DNA from: Chlorokybus atmophyticus
Lineage: Eukaryota; Streptophyta; Chlorokybophyceae; Chlorokybales; Chlorokybaceae
DNA length: 64,000 nt
NCBI GenBank assembly: GCA_009103225.1
Contig: RHPI01002568.1
Location: 261,723 to 325,722, forward strand
Direction: 5' to 3'
Positions within the stretch are counted from its first letter, which is position 1, and each line of letters opens with the position of its first letter. Shown here piece by piece: positions 25,088 to 37,584 of this stretch. A model generated the notes under the pieces. It was not told the origin of the DNA. It did no database searches and saw only the letters and a program-made list of their open reading frames with translations. The position numbers and the translations under genes were made by a program.

Positions 25088-26476
25088 CAACAACATCCGC
25101 GTGAGATACTTATACACGTCCGTGTTGGGCACCATGTGGTGGGTAGCTTATATCAATATATAGCAAGTACTTGGTTGGTAGACCATATTAGTGTAGAGTA
25201 ATCGCCAGAGTGTCGCGTGCCATGAATTAGTCTGGCAACGCACGCTGGTTGTATAGGGCATATGATAGTCGTAATGGACACCATGTTGTCGCATATTTGC
25301 CACATGGGCAAGAGGGGGGTGTCCATCACGCTCGTGCGCAAGATCATTCAGGTGGGAGTGGGTGCGTGTGTGTCTCGTATGTGCGCTCGCGTGTGTCTGT
25401 GAGCGGGACTGGGAGTGGGGATTGAGTTATGTACAGATACCACACATCTGTATGGAACGGTGCAAACAAATGATGAGTGCGTGTATGCGTGCTGATGTTG
25501 GCTGTCAAGCAGTGGCAAATACATGACCTGTGCTACTGCAACATGCCACTCTCATACTCCTGAATCCGACACAACAGCGCAGCCCAATATCTATCCATCA
25601 CACGCGAATGCGCATGGGCAATGTGCACGTGTGCGTGTGTAAACAGAGGGGGNNNNNNNNNNNNNNNNNNNNNNNNNNNNNNNNNNNNNNNNNNNNNNNN
25701 NNNNNNNNNNNNNNNNNNNNNNNNNNNNNNNNNNNNNNNNNNNNNNNNNNNNNNNNNNNNNNNNNNNNNNNNNNNNNNNNNNNNNNNNNNNNNNNNNNNN
25801 NNNNNNNNNNNNNNNNNNNNNNNNNNNNNNNNNNNNNNNNNNNNNNNNNNNNNNNNNNNNNNNNNNNNNNNNNNNNNNNNNNNNNNNNNGAAGGGCCCGC
25901 AGTACACCAGCTGCACCACACACACACATGCTTGGAAACACACACGACATACCATTATCGTTGCAAGTTGGTCAATGCATGCATCGCATGTGGCGTTACT
26001 GACTGCCACATCACAAGGGAAACATCCTCACAGTCACTGTTCGTGCAATCGCCAATGAACCTCATCGCCAGGTGAGGTGGTAGCACCGCACATATGCAGT
26101 ACGCCAGCACGAGACTTACAGCAAGCTTAACTGAGCCCTTCATGTTATACTTTACTGGCATAACAGCATACAACATTATTGAAGACATTCGTACACAACC
26201 ACGCTCCCACATACTATCATACATATCAAGCACACCACTTGTCTCACTTAGCATCACAGTTAGGCAGCGAGTGTGGTAGCGCTGAGCTTGTCAGCAATCC
26301 GCTTCAGCTGCGTTCTATTGGTTGTGACATCCGCATCAAGCCCAGCATCAAGCTTCTTTCTTTGATCGTGTGTGAGCACGGGTCCCGGTTTCGTCTTCAC
26401 CCTCTTTGTCACAATATCACTCCTGTCATCAGACGGGACTCGTTTCTCCAAATAAGCAAACATCTCCTCGAGGCAA
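25088..26476. other. Intergenic stretch with assembly gap
   Basis: Contains 237 N at 25653-25889 flanked by G and TG/CA-rich sequence. No exon is supported with confidence. An open frame continues past the CCDC77 stop on the - strand (26260-26463) and might be an alternative C-terminus of that gene. Confidence 0.6.
25653..25889. other. Assembly gap (237 N)
   Basis: A run of N in intergenic sequence between the 3' ends of two convergent genes. Confidence 0.99.
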
Positions 26477-28892
26477 TCATCCTCGGGGCCGAGGCCGATC
26501 CAGCAGCCTCATCTGCAGAAGTTTTCTATCGACAACAGCGAGGGTATTCCTCAGCGCGGTGGTTTCAGCTGCAAAACCTTCGATATCTAGTGCACGACGA
26601 TGCGCTAAGGTTCTGTTCTCCTCTTTGGCTTTGGTCAGTTTCGACTCCAGGACAGATGTCCGCTCCTCGTATTGATGTATAACAGCTGTCTCTCGCGGAT
26701 ATGCACGTCACGCCGATGAATCTCCTGTTCACTTGCGGATATCCGCGACTTGTGCTCTTTGTGCATTGTCTCCTTCAGCGCGTGCGTCGCCAACTCAATA
26801 TCGCTCTCAAGCTCAGCCAATCGCAGCTGCTTCTGCTCTCCACTGCTCTCAGTTGATGATGATTTCAGCTCCACACGCTTCTTGATGTACTCACGTATGT
26901 GCTCCACAACCTCGTTGCACGTAGAAGGCAAGCTATGTTGGTGTTGCAAACACAACACCAACTTCAGACTTGATCCAACATGCACCCAACATGCATGTGC
27001 ATACAACCCAACACTACCTGTATGCTCTCCAGTGCTTTGTGTTCCATCTGCAGTTGCTCGTTGCTTGCGCGCAGGGCGTCACACTCGGTAGACAACCGCT
27101 CACATGCTTCCGTCCGCTCTTGCAGCTCTTTCGCCACGTCTCGCTTCAATGCAACATATAATCTGTGGACAAACGTGTGTGCGCCTGTGCGTATATGAGT
27201 ATGTGAGTGGTGACAGTCTGCACCGCGTGTTGGTCACTCTAATTGCAGTCACACCTTTGGTTGTTTGCTGCAGGACGTCCTCGCGCTTGCTGAGCTTGTC
27301 ACTCAACTCCTGCAATGCCATCCCCAAGCAGCATCAGCCATCTTGCATCAATAGCAATCACCAACCAACTACTTCACACTTATTGCACTAGGCACAATCA
27401 AGTTCATACCACCCACCTTGCTTGCACAACACAGGACTAACACACGTAGCAATGGCTACCTTTATAATGTCTTTGTCTCTGGCAGCTCTGCTCTCCTCCT
27501 CCTGCTCGCGAATCCTTCTATCCTCCATCAATGCAGCCACGCACTCATTCATGAACTGCGTTCATCAAGTCCACACACAACAACACGAGTCAACATCACC
27601 AAAGCTTATAAACGCTCCCCACATGCACACACATGTACTACAACTTACCGTGTCATGAAGCTGAGCCAGCAGAGACTCCATGCGCAGCAGCAGCGTCTCC
27701 GCATTGTTGGTGGGAAGATACACCGTGCGCACGCGATCAATGGACGGACCCCTCACCGAGCTGCTTATATAACCAATAAACCAACAAGCTTTTGGTATGT
27801 GATGTGGCAGTGTTGTGCAAAGTAGTACATACAAGTAACCCAACCTGTCTTCAGGCACGGCTGCTTGCTCCGGACGCCGCTTCTGCGCGCATTCGGCCTT
27901 CAGCTGCTGCTTGACCAGAGGCTAATTGAAACATAGAAACTCCTCCAGCTGTTGAAGCAATACAATACACCTTCAATTAATCTTTACTCGAGTGGACAAG
28001 TGATTACTGCCCTCATCTACTATTAATGTAATGTAATTCTGCCAACCTTCCTGCGGTTTTCTATGATCTGCAGCTTGAGCTCATCTTTCTCCCCTTGCAG
28101 AGACAGCAGCCGTTCCCTCTCTTCAAACAAGAAAGTGTGTGCAACGCTCAACGCCTGTTGTGTTGTATTATCCCCATTCGGCTCACAGCAACCGCACAAC
28201 AAACACACATGCGCGGTTGCACACACGCACACACACGTGCACATGCACATGCATGTGTTACCTTTTGCAGCTCGCTGAGTTCGGCTGCGCGTTTGTGGGC
28301 CTCCCAGTTGGCGCGGTGTAGCTCCTCACGCGTGGTTGTGCACGCCTCCACACGTGCAAGCAACTCTGCTCGCTTGGCATCAATTATAACGCCGCTGCAG
28401 TAGTGTTATCACTAGCTGTTGTTGTTGCAATGGACGTGCATGAACTGAACATTGTGGTACTACAATCACTACTTTTTGTGCTAAGTAGGGGTTTGCGACC
28501 ATGAACGATGTGCATTGCAGTCTAGCTGTGTGTCTTCTTACGTGCGCTGAGGACCCATAAGCGTTCTGGTTGTTGGCCACATGATAGCATGAGAGCAGTG
28601 TTGTTACAGACTGCATGTGCATGTGTACATGTACAGTCGCCACAATAGCTTCGGATTCTGGATGTATGCACTTAACTTGTTGCAAGTTCGCTGGGCAGTG
28701 AGCTTTAACTCTACTACTAGAAGAGTAGTTTCTCACAACTGAGGTGCCAAACATAAATGCGAAAGGTCAGCTGGTATTGCGGACACGTACTGAAGGTAGA
28801 TTGACACAGTTGAAACTCAGTCTCATTCTCACACCAAGTCTCTCCCGGTAGAACGCCACCAGTGCAGAGGAAGGCGGCGCCTCAGCCGTCAT
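26477..28892 (-). CDS. CCDC77: CCDC77 homologue (centrosomal/ciliary coiled-coil protein)
   Basis: Ten exons, 378 residues: 28892-28833, 28372-28262, 28154-28047, 27921-27845, 27763-27649, 27555-27460, 27309-27253, 27143-27018, 26910-26733, 26685-26477. All phases close. The start gives an aligned FYRERL motif, where vertebrate CCDC77 has EYYQKKM. The later blocks ELQKALS...LFEERERLLSL, ALMEDRRIREQEE, IKELSDKL and RRALDIEGF follow the order and spacing I recall for CCDC77. The protein is almost entirely coiled coil. Human CCDC77 is about 490 residues, so this is a shorter form. CCDC77 is a centrosome/cilium component, so its presence suggests a flagellated cell. The intron 26732-26686 is only 47 nt. 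The stop at 26479-26477 may be bypassed by an unrecognised splice to the frame at 26260-26463. Confidence 0.8.
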
Positions 28893-29178
28893 AACTGACT
28901 GATCCCTCACCTCCACCGTGCCAATCCTTAGAGAACCACCCCGCCCACCCCTACACGCACCTCACCGCCGCCGCCACCTGCATGTAGCCGTTCAATGTAG
29001 GGCTGAACACAGCCGATATCAATCAGCAATGGGGCTTACGGGGACTTTGTCACTTTGCTCGATCGGATATCGGAGGCTTTTTGTAAGTTTGAAAATGCTT
29101 TTGCGCGCATATTTCCCTCAGTTTTGCCGGCATTTCTGTCCTGCGGCGGCGGCGGCGACGCCGGTGGAGGGGGCGGCG

Positions 29179-30708
29179 ATGAAGGTGTCGTTGGGGAGCG
29201 CTGAGGAGCTGGTGAGGTTGGAAGAGGCGCTTAGTAGGGCGCTGGGTGAGGCGGCGGTGGCTCAGGGGTCAGGCCGGGAGGGGGAGCAGCACCACAGGCA
29301 ACACAAGGGTTCCACCGCTGAGGTGCTGGCGTTACGCCTGCAGCAGGTCGCCGCCGCTGTCCTTGCCAAGATACGCCGCAACGTCCTTGTGGACGGCAAG
29401 GAGCTCCGGGGGGAGGGGGGAGATGGTCAGGAGGACAAGGATGAGGGTAGGGTAGAAAATGCACAGCCCCTGCAAGGTGCGAGCATTGAAGCGCACACAC
29501 ACACACACACGCACACGCGCATGTGTCCACGTGACATGAACACCCTCACATGTGTACGCATGCAGTCTCGTGCACACGCATGCATGCACGCACCCCAGTC
29601 ACAATGTGTGTTTGCGTGCATGAGCACGCGTGCCCACACCCACCCACATCATGTCATTGTCCATGCCTGCGTTGTTGGTGACCAGGCGAAGAAGAGGAGC
29701 TCAATGCGCCAGAGCAACGCAGCAAGTTGGCCAGATGTGATGCTTCTGATGTGCCTGCTGAAACCGACGTGCAACTCCAGAAGCTTCAGGAAGAGGTAAA
29801 GCAAACACACACCTGCACTATCTTCTTGTTTTTGCGTGCCAAATTTAGTATGTGTGTGTTATTGTTACTGTACTACTTTTCGCTTGCAGGTGAAGCGATT
29901 GTCGGCGATGGTGGCGAACCACAGAGCCACAGTGCCTTTGATGCTAAAGAGCAAACTACAGGAGCACCTCGCCGCCGCTCGCATGGACAACAACTCTGGT
30001 ATGTATTTCACGACAACAGCAGCAGCAGCAATCGTCTAGCATCTACTTGCAACAACTTGCATGGGAACCACAGAGAGAAAAGGGTTTTTCCTTTTTGGCA
30101 TTGCTGTGCAGAGTCGGAGTCACCAGCAGCAAGGGACTACCAGCAAGACAACGGCAGCGCTCATGCAGAACTTCAGAGCCCCTTACCTGGCCTGGCACAG
30201 CGCTATGCAAGTAAGCATGCCAAAGCTTCACAACACTATCATTGGTAGAATGAGACAACAGCCTTCACAACAAGCACACGCACGCACGCGTGTATGCGTA
30301 CGTGTGTGTGCGCACGCCCACACATGCACGCCTACACGCGCCCTTACCTATGCATGCACGCGCCTGTGTACACACACAAACAGGCACGAAACATCTGCGC
30401 GCACGCACAACTACGCACACATCCACGCGCACATCCACTGCCGTTGCACAGGTGCTAGCGATCAGATCCCCGTCTTGCGGGAAAGGCTGTCTGCTGCAAT
30501 GAACAAGATGGAGCGCGTGGTGACGGCCATTGACGAGGCCGAGGTCAAGGACAAGCAGCAACCAAAGGACATCAACAACATCAACAACAGAATCTCCATA
30601 GAGCAGCTGGTGGCTGAGGAGGACCACACCGGAGAACACACGCATGTCATGGCTGCTGCGGACCGGACTCGCCGCCAGCTGGCACAGCATCTGCGGTCGT
30701 ATCGATGA
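29179..30708 (+). CDS. Unrecognised charged, partly coiled-coil protein
   Basis: Five exons with closing phases: 29179-29476, 29686-29795, 29890-29998, 30112-30210, 30452-30708; 290 residues from ATG 29179 (an in-frame ATG at 29095 is possible). I do not recognise the family. The N-terminus is helical (EELVRLEEALSRALGEAA) and is followed by a second Leu/Ala-rich helix, a Gly/Glu/Asp-rich linker and a heptad-like segment (QLQKLQEEVKRLSAMVANH). The C-terminal region contains VLRERLSAAMNKMERVV and ends in a basic Arg-rich helix at TGA 30708. No signal peptide or membrane segment. It is divergent from CCDC77 with only about 290 bp between starts, so a shared bidirectional promoter at 28893-29178 is possible. 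Composition suits a subunit of a cytoskeletal or kinetochore-type complex, but that is a guess. Confidence 0.62.
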
Positions 30709-32402
30709 TGATAGTAGTGGTTATGCTACTGCTAGTCTTTGCGTGTTATGCTGTGGGATTGTATACTACGTGGTATTGAGGGTGTTTTGCTGATGACTTT
30801 GCGAGCTTGTGAGTGTGCTGAGGTGGATAAACGCATACTGCAGCTTGCTACCAGTTACAAATCACAAGTCGTGGACTATGCACCTGAATGAGTCTTCTGC
30901 ACAAGGCACACTAATACCCGCATGCCACCACCAAACTAGACTGTTTTTTGCTGAGTGCTGATTATGGAAGAGAGACCAACATACATGGTAAGGCTATAGT
31001 GTAAAACAAAGTGTCACACGCATTGTTGGACACGCACCGTAGCATAGGAGACCGGCTGCTAGGACATGTGACTCCATGCAACTAGCGGAGGCGCAGAGGC
31101 AGGGGAGGATGAAGGTGAAGGGCCCATGGCCATCCTGCGCAACGACGTGTTCATTCAACTCACTCCATACAAGTGTGCACCTTTTTACGTGCTCACAAGC
31201 GTTTCGAGTATGACATTGTATGTATGTAAATGGTAATGAAATTTTTGACACGTGCACTAGTTGGCGAATGGCAGCATGTCAAACTAAGTAAAGAATGTTA
31301 AAACAGCGAAGCATGTTACTGAGTGAGACATGCTTTGTTTCTAGGAGGAGTTGTAATCGCATCTACAAATATGGTAGGTCACAAGCAATATGACATTGAT
31401 AATCATATAGCATCATTGCCTTGATGCACCAAACTCCACATTTATCATTCTTACGTTGTCCAACATGGTCTTGGAAAGTGCAATGTGCATGACATGACAT
31501 TAACATGGCGCCTTCATGATTGTAGCGCTACGATCAATAATGTGTAATACAATAACAAAAATGCTGCATGCAACTCATCTCGTATTGACATTGTTGTGAG
31601 TAGGCCGCATACAGTCACTGAAATGCGCATGCAATAGAGATATCGTAATCTATGCACTACTTCTTGCACACTGTAGCTGTGTGTCATGCACCACTCGCAT
31701 GTGAAATGGAACAAATTCATGCGTGTGTAACAACGTGTTGCAATCGTCACCATACATATAGTGCGTGCTTGCATTCTGAGTCCGTAGCTGAGCAAGTACC
31801 AGCAGCAAACGAAGAAGTTACTGTCACATGGGTTGGCCCAAACCTTTGCACATAAGAAGCATTGAACTACATCACCATGGGTAGGCGAGCTTGTAGCACC
31901 TTAAAGCCCAATACCACACTCACAGTCCGCGTGTGTGCAAGCAAACCCACCATGTATGGCAAGTGAACCAAGCAAAGGTCAAGTGTGAAAAGGTCAAGTA
32001 ATGTAAGTAGTAGCATGGCCACATCATATATGCTATTTCAGGACTGACTGTGTCAAGTTGACATACTACTAGGACTGGCTGTGATTTTGTCAGATAGATG
32101 TCCAATGAGTGCACTTGACATCTCAGTAACGTTTGCTTGCACTGTGCTTGAGAACAAGTTGACAGCAATAACCGCAAATGCAAAGACTGCGGGCTGATTG
32201 ACCCCGTCCATGCATGCGGCAGCGGCGGCGGCGGCGGCTGCAGCAGCGGCGGAGGCGGTGCTGCCTGACGCCATTGTCTACAACCAGCATGCCACGTCGC
32301 TAGTGTAGCCTGATCAGGCCGGGGCCAATGCGACAAGCCTAGCGGAGTCCTCTCTGATAAGGCCAGGCCGCGCGAGGCCAGGCCAGGCCAGGTCAGGCCA
32401 GC
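30709..32402. other. Intergenic stretch
   Basis: I see no supported gene. Sequence is mixed composition, with a (CGG)n-like trinucleotide tract at 32218-32258 and GGCCA pentamer repeats (32361-32400) directly upstream of the SMP/C2 gene start. Confidence 0.6.
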
Positions 32403-35400
32403 ATGGCGCACGGTCGGACTTGGGTGTTCCTGGCAGGCCTGGCGGTGGGCTGGCTGCAGGCCAGAGCAACATGCACGCGCAGGTGCGGCATTGTAATCAG
32501 GCCAATCCCTACGTTTTCACCGTTTCATGCTCGCATATCATGCATTGCTGCGACAACACACACACATGCCGGTGCACACTGCACATTGTAATGTAGGTGT
32601 CAACATTCGCATGCAACCCAAGTTAGTCAGAGACAATCAACCAACCCAAGCATGCAAGCAGATTGCGTAGAAAACCAGCAGCACAACAAATAGCTCATCC
32701 AACACCTACTCCCACACAACCAACAACCAGCAAACAACAGCCAGCCAACCCCAACACAATCCCGGCCCACCCAGCACAATGTGACCAATGTGACCATCAA
32801 ACCTGGCCTTTCACACGCAACATCACACAAACACCAATCCACCCACCCCAACCCCAACCCCAACACCAACACTCCCCCTCCCAGATTCCGTCGCAAGCTC
32901 CGCGTGTTGACGCGTGCGCGTGCCACCGCGGCCGCCCTTTCCGTCAGCACGGCCGGTCCCAGCGAGCTGTCCCTCGTGCTGGGGTCGCTGCCCGCCTGGG
33001 TCAAGTTCCCGGACTACGAGAAGGCGGAGTGGCTGAATTACGCTTGGAGGGAGCTGTGGCCGCTCATGTGGGAAGGTGGGGTGGTGGTGGATGTGTGCCT
33101 GCAGGTTGCAAGCACACGCGCGCACTCATGCGAACGTACACACGCAGAGGCACACGCACATGTGCACATGCATGCGCATTGCCCAGACCACATGCACGCA
33201 CATTACACTCGCTCACACGTTCACACACATATGTACATACAGATATGCGTACACCTCTTTCACTCAGTTTGCTCTCACTCTCACTCTCACTCTCACCCTC
33301 ATTCGCACCGTCACTGTCACTCTCACTCGTCTGTCGTCTGTCGTTATCTCCAGACACCTGCTCCTTCCTGTCTGCCCGTTTCGAGGAGTTGATGGAGCAG
33401 CACCGTCCCCCCCTCATCTCCTCCCTCACGTTCGCGCGTTTCGACGTCGGCACCAAGCCCCCGCTCATCACGGGAGTCAAGCACTACGCCACGGGGGATA
33501 TAGGGGTCATGTACGACGTGGATGTCAAGTGGGTCGGGGACCAGGTGGGTGGGTGGTGTGCATGCGTGCGTGCGTGCGCGTGTCATGTGTGTGTGCCGTG
33601 TGGGTACAGCAACAGACTCTGTATTATTGTTGTGTTGTGCAGTCTGTGTCGCTTCGTGTGCGGAGAGGCTCGCTCTCCTTAACTGTCGGCGTCTGCGACA
33701 TCCAGTTTCAGGTGAAGACACTTTGGCGTCTGTGCAACTAATGTCATGAAACATGTGGTTGCACTGTGCAACACTTACACACACGTGCTCACAAACACGG
33801 CCGTGCATGCACAAGCATACGCACGCTCACTCACATGTGCACACACGCGTAACTATCCATACACTTGCAGCCACACGCACACGGATGCGCATACGCGCGT
33901 ACGCAATGCACACACCCACACTCCAACACGCAGGGGCTCGTCCGCGTGGTTCTGAAGCCGCTGATGCCTGTCAAGCCATTCCTGGGAGCAATATCCTTCT
34001 CCTTCATGCAAGTAAGAACGACATCCAATCCAACAGTCATATCTCTACATGTAACACACCTAGCTGAGATCATAGTGTCCTTCTCTCTCCACAACAGCCG
34101 CCCAACATAGACTTTGACCTCGTGGGCGTCACGGACTCGTTCCCTCTGCTGGAAGAAACCATTCGCGCACACATCATCGACCAGCTCTCCGCCCACTTCC
34201 TGTGGCCCAAAGCCTTCAACATGAACTTTAAGGTAAGGTGTTGTGGTTGTGATGTGTGCACAACCACACTCGTTGTCATGTGTCCAACGCTGTCTCGCTG
34301 TATTGGTCAAGCCAGTAGGTCAATCAGTAGATCAATTAGTCAATCGGGGGTCCAGTAACAACCGAATGACTGCTTGTTCTACTGATTGGTTTACTGACGG
34401 ATAGTGCGTGTGTGTGTGCTTGTGCGTGTCCGTGTGTGTCGTATGGTATGTGGGTATGTGGGTGTGTGCGTATGTGTGTGCTTTTGCGTGTGTATATGTG
34501 CAGGTGAGTGAGGTGAAGGACTTGAATTTGCCTTCGGGCATACTCACGCTGAATCTGGCCGGTGCGAGTGGGGTGCGGAGGCGAAGATCATCTTTGATGA
34601 TACTCTCTGCACTCGGTGGCTCCACGCTCGACGTGTACGTTGTGGTGAAGCTGAAGAAACGCACGGACAACAACAACGATCCCCACAAAAACAGAAACAA
34701 GTCTGGCCGGCAGAGGCGTGAGAGCAATGCGCTGAAACTCATGGAAGAGGAGCCGATATCGGAGTCATTGTTGGCAGCAGAGTGGCCCAGAAAGGAGTCC
34801 TTTCGCTTTGTCGTGGACGATATCCGCGAGCAAGCCGTCCGATTGAAGATGTACAGCAAGTCTTCTTATAGATCCGACACGCTTATCGGCACCTGTGACG
34901 CGGATATCGCATCCCTACTTGCTGGCGAAGGTGGTGATATCCCACCAATACACCCCTTTGAGCTCGATATCACCGACCCTGCCCATGAGGACGATGACAA
35001 TGTTGATGACGATGGCGACGATAACAGCAATGTGGGCAGTATTCACGGCTCGTGCTCGTTCGCACCCTTCAAAGACATCCCAACAACAACAGAGGATGAA
35101 AATGATGTTCAACATCCCAACAACAACAACAACAGTGAGGAGGAGGCCACAGTTGCAAACAACCATCATGTGGATGATGCGGTCAACAAGGTCGGGGCGC
35201 TCTTTGTCAAGTTTGACAAAGCGAGGATAGAACCTGGGAGTGCCTCGACGGTGTGTTGCCGGCTGCGTGTTGGGAGAGGGAAAGGGGGCAAAGAGGATGC
35301 TGTTGATGGAGATGGCAAAAGCAAAAACACTAGTGAGTGGCGGAAGACTAGCAGTGTCAAGGCGGTGGCGGATCCGGCCTGGCTTGAAGAGTTCACGTTC

Positions 35401-35858
35401 ATCCTTGACGGGTAAGCGATGTGCACCCATGTGTGCGCGCGCACGCATGCCTGCAAGCGTGCATGTGCGTGTGCGCACTTGTGCATATGCGCATGTAGGC
35501 ACGTGGGTGTGTGCGCGTGCGCAAGCATGCATGCGTGTGTCTGTGCATGCGTACAAGTTTGTGGGAGCATGCATATGTGTACATGCATGTGCGTCTATGT
35601 GTGCACGCATTGTGATGACAGAACACATAGTATGAAACCTTACACGATACTCCCACGTGCACGCACAGGTTGACTGAGCCTCTGGAGGTGTGCGTCGTGG
35701 ACACGAGTTTCTTCAGCGGTGGCACTGTGCTGGGCACTGCGGTGGTGCCGCTGCAGCACCTGGCCCACGCGGGCGGGCGCGCCATCCAGGAGGACTTCCC
35801 GTTCACGGACCACAGACCGGGATCCATCAACCTCGCGCTGCGGTGGCTAAGCACGTGA
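32403..35858 (+). CDS. Extended-synaptotagmin-like protein: N-terminal membrane anchor, SMP domain, two C2-like domains
   Basis: Eight exons, 613 residues, phases consistent: 32403-32482, 32885-33075, 33354-33544, 33643-33711, 33934-34011, 34098-34232, 34504-35411, 35669-35858. A hydrophobic N-terminus (WVFLAGLAVGWLQA) could anchor in the ER. The SMP lipid-transfer domain is recognised from LPAWVKFPDYEKAEWLN, which matches the plant SYT/E-Syt consensus, through FDLVGVTDSFPLLEETI. The 908-bp exon carries a first C2-like unit (LDVYVVVKLKK...DTLIGTCDADI) disrupted by a charged insert and an Asp/Asn-rich linker. The second C2-like unit spans both last exons (LFVKFDKARIEPG ... EVCVVDTSFFSGGTVLG ... 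INLALRWL). Known relatives tether ER to plasma membrane and move lipids. Conserved acidic calcium ligands are not obvious, so calcium dependence is doubtful. Confidence 0.85.
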
Positions 35859-36413
35859 TCGGATGATAGTGGGTTGGAGGTATGGGCGTGTGTGATGTGT
35901 GTGATGTGGGAATTGTTAGGTCATGGGCAAGTGGCGGGATGTGACGTCCAGTTTTGTGGGTGGGGATTGTTGCAGCAGCACTTTGCTGCTGTAGAATGTG
36001 TTGCACAATTGGCACGTTACACTGTTGACTCGTTGAGTGGTATTGTACATTGTTGTTATGTTGACATGCAAGTAGGCAAGCTGCAAGAAAAATGAGTGAC
36101 ATTGGTGTTCATGAAAGACACCACATGCACTTTCGGTGTGTGTGTGTAGTGGTAAATGTTTGTCTTGTACAATGCCCAATGGAAAAGAAGCACACCTCAC
36201 TGCAGGCATCAGTGCACTGAGTCAGTAATGGAGGTCAAAGCAATGGTTGTACTGCAGGCCAGTCTATTTGCCGCAACACAAAAGAATGCTCTCGTTATCA
36301 GCTAACTAACCCTACCACAATACATTGCACTACAACCAATAGTAGGTCCCTAAAGTATACTATTACAATAGCAATCCTCTTGAAAGCATACCAACCAACA
36401 CCTATCAACCGTC
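35859..36413. other. Intergenic stretch between convergent genes
   Basis: 555 bp of mixed composition between the SMP/C2 stop and the mTERF-like stop; nothing recognised. Confidence 0.7.
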
Positions 36414-37226
36414 CTAGAAGCGCACCCAACAGCGGTTGCACTCCCCAGCACAGTCCCCACCACAATCGAAGTTGTAGCCCAACACCTGTCCATGACACAC
36501 AACACAACAAATCAGCTCACAACACACAACCACTGTAACTGACGTATATCCATGTCATAGCCAATGTCATTGTCGTTGTCCTTGTGACTGTTGGTGTCAC
36601 GCATGTACCTGGGGCTGGCGTTTGACAACTGCCTTGGCTGCTGCTGCTCCCTTCACAAACCACCTTTCTGCGAGTGTCTGAATTGCAGCTCTTAGCTGCG
36701 CGTCCACATCCATGGCGAGCATCTCCGGGAACTTCTTCACGACAGCGGCGACGTCGGCGGGGGTGAGGGCGAGATCCGTCTCCAGAAAGGAGAGCACGTT
36801 GTCCACGTGGGCAGGCTCAGGCGTGGCGTCAACCAGAGACTCGCGCCAGTAGGCCGGAGAACCCCACCCAAAAGCCCTCGCTACCAAGAGCTCCGCCGCC
36901 TCCGCCGATGACAAGGACGAGGACGGTGACTCTATCCCTGTCGTTCTGGACATCAGTAGCTCCGCTGATGCTCTCAGCGCCGCCCTTTGATCTGGTGCCA
37001 TGGCGGCGATCCTATCGGCCAGCTTAGCGGGCTTCTTCTTGCTGCTCTCCTCCGTCGCCGCTGGTGCGGCCGTCTCGGCTGCCGCCGACATGCATGCCGC
37101 CGACCTCCGCGGCCTGTATCCCTTCCTAACGGTGGATGTGTGAGAAGACGTTGATGGCATGGACGTGCTGCATGTTGACAACGCCACCATCCTCCCTGCC
37201 GCCGCCGCCGCCGCCGCCGCCGCCAT
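36414..37226 (-). CDS. mTERF-like organelle protein with Cys-rich C-terminus
   Basis: Two exons, 37226-36609 and 36485-36414, joined in phase 0 (229 residues). The start ATG lies at the poly-Ala tract encoded by (GCC)n (37197-37226). The first 90 residues are Ala/Ser/Arg-rich with few acids, as expected of a plastid or mitochondrial transit peptide. The body shows mTERF-type helix repeats, for example LALTPADVAAVVKKFPEML followed by LRAAIQTLAERW. The C-terminus reads VLGYNFDCGGDCAGECNRCW, then VRF and TAG. I recall comparable C-x3-C-x3-C-x2-C-W endings in some algal mTERF-like proteins. Likely role: nucleic-acid binding or transcription control in an organelle (inference). It is short for the family, so a missing upstream exon is possible. 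Confidence 0.7.
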
Positions 37227-37584
37227 TGCCAGTTCTGTGCAGACAGATGCCCACGTGGACAACGCTGGCAACGGATAGCATTGTCCACGCAGAGGTGGTC
37301 TGAACCGGTTCCAACCAGGCACGCGAGTGAATCTTTGAAGAGGTTCTGCTGATCCCGCGTGACCCCGGTGGTGTCACGTGAGGTCACGACTGATCTGTAT
37401 GCAGAAGCCACTTGGCAGCACTTTTGGGTGCTGCGAATGGAGGCAATGTCACTCAGTACTACACCAGTCGTATCGCTACATGACGTAAGTTGCTTGTTGA
37501 GCCCGCAATACCAACTTTTTTTGAGGTCACTTGTCATACTTCATGCATGCCTCCATTGACACTTGTAGTGAAACGTGCCAGTGT

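Noticed and set aside
27018-28892. Frameshifts in CCDC77 at the exon 1-2 and exon 7-8 junctions
   Set aside because: Using donors GGT|gtgaga (28833) and GGT|gtgact (27253) with AAG acceptors (28372, 27143) restores the frame without any sequence error.
32053-32411. Poly-Ala frames on the - strand upstream of the SMP/C2 gene
   Set aside because: Translation of a CGG/GCN trinucleotide tract with no supporting exon structure.
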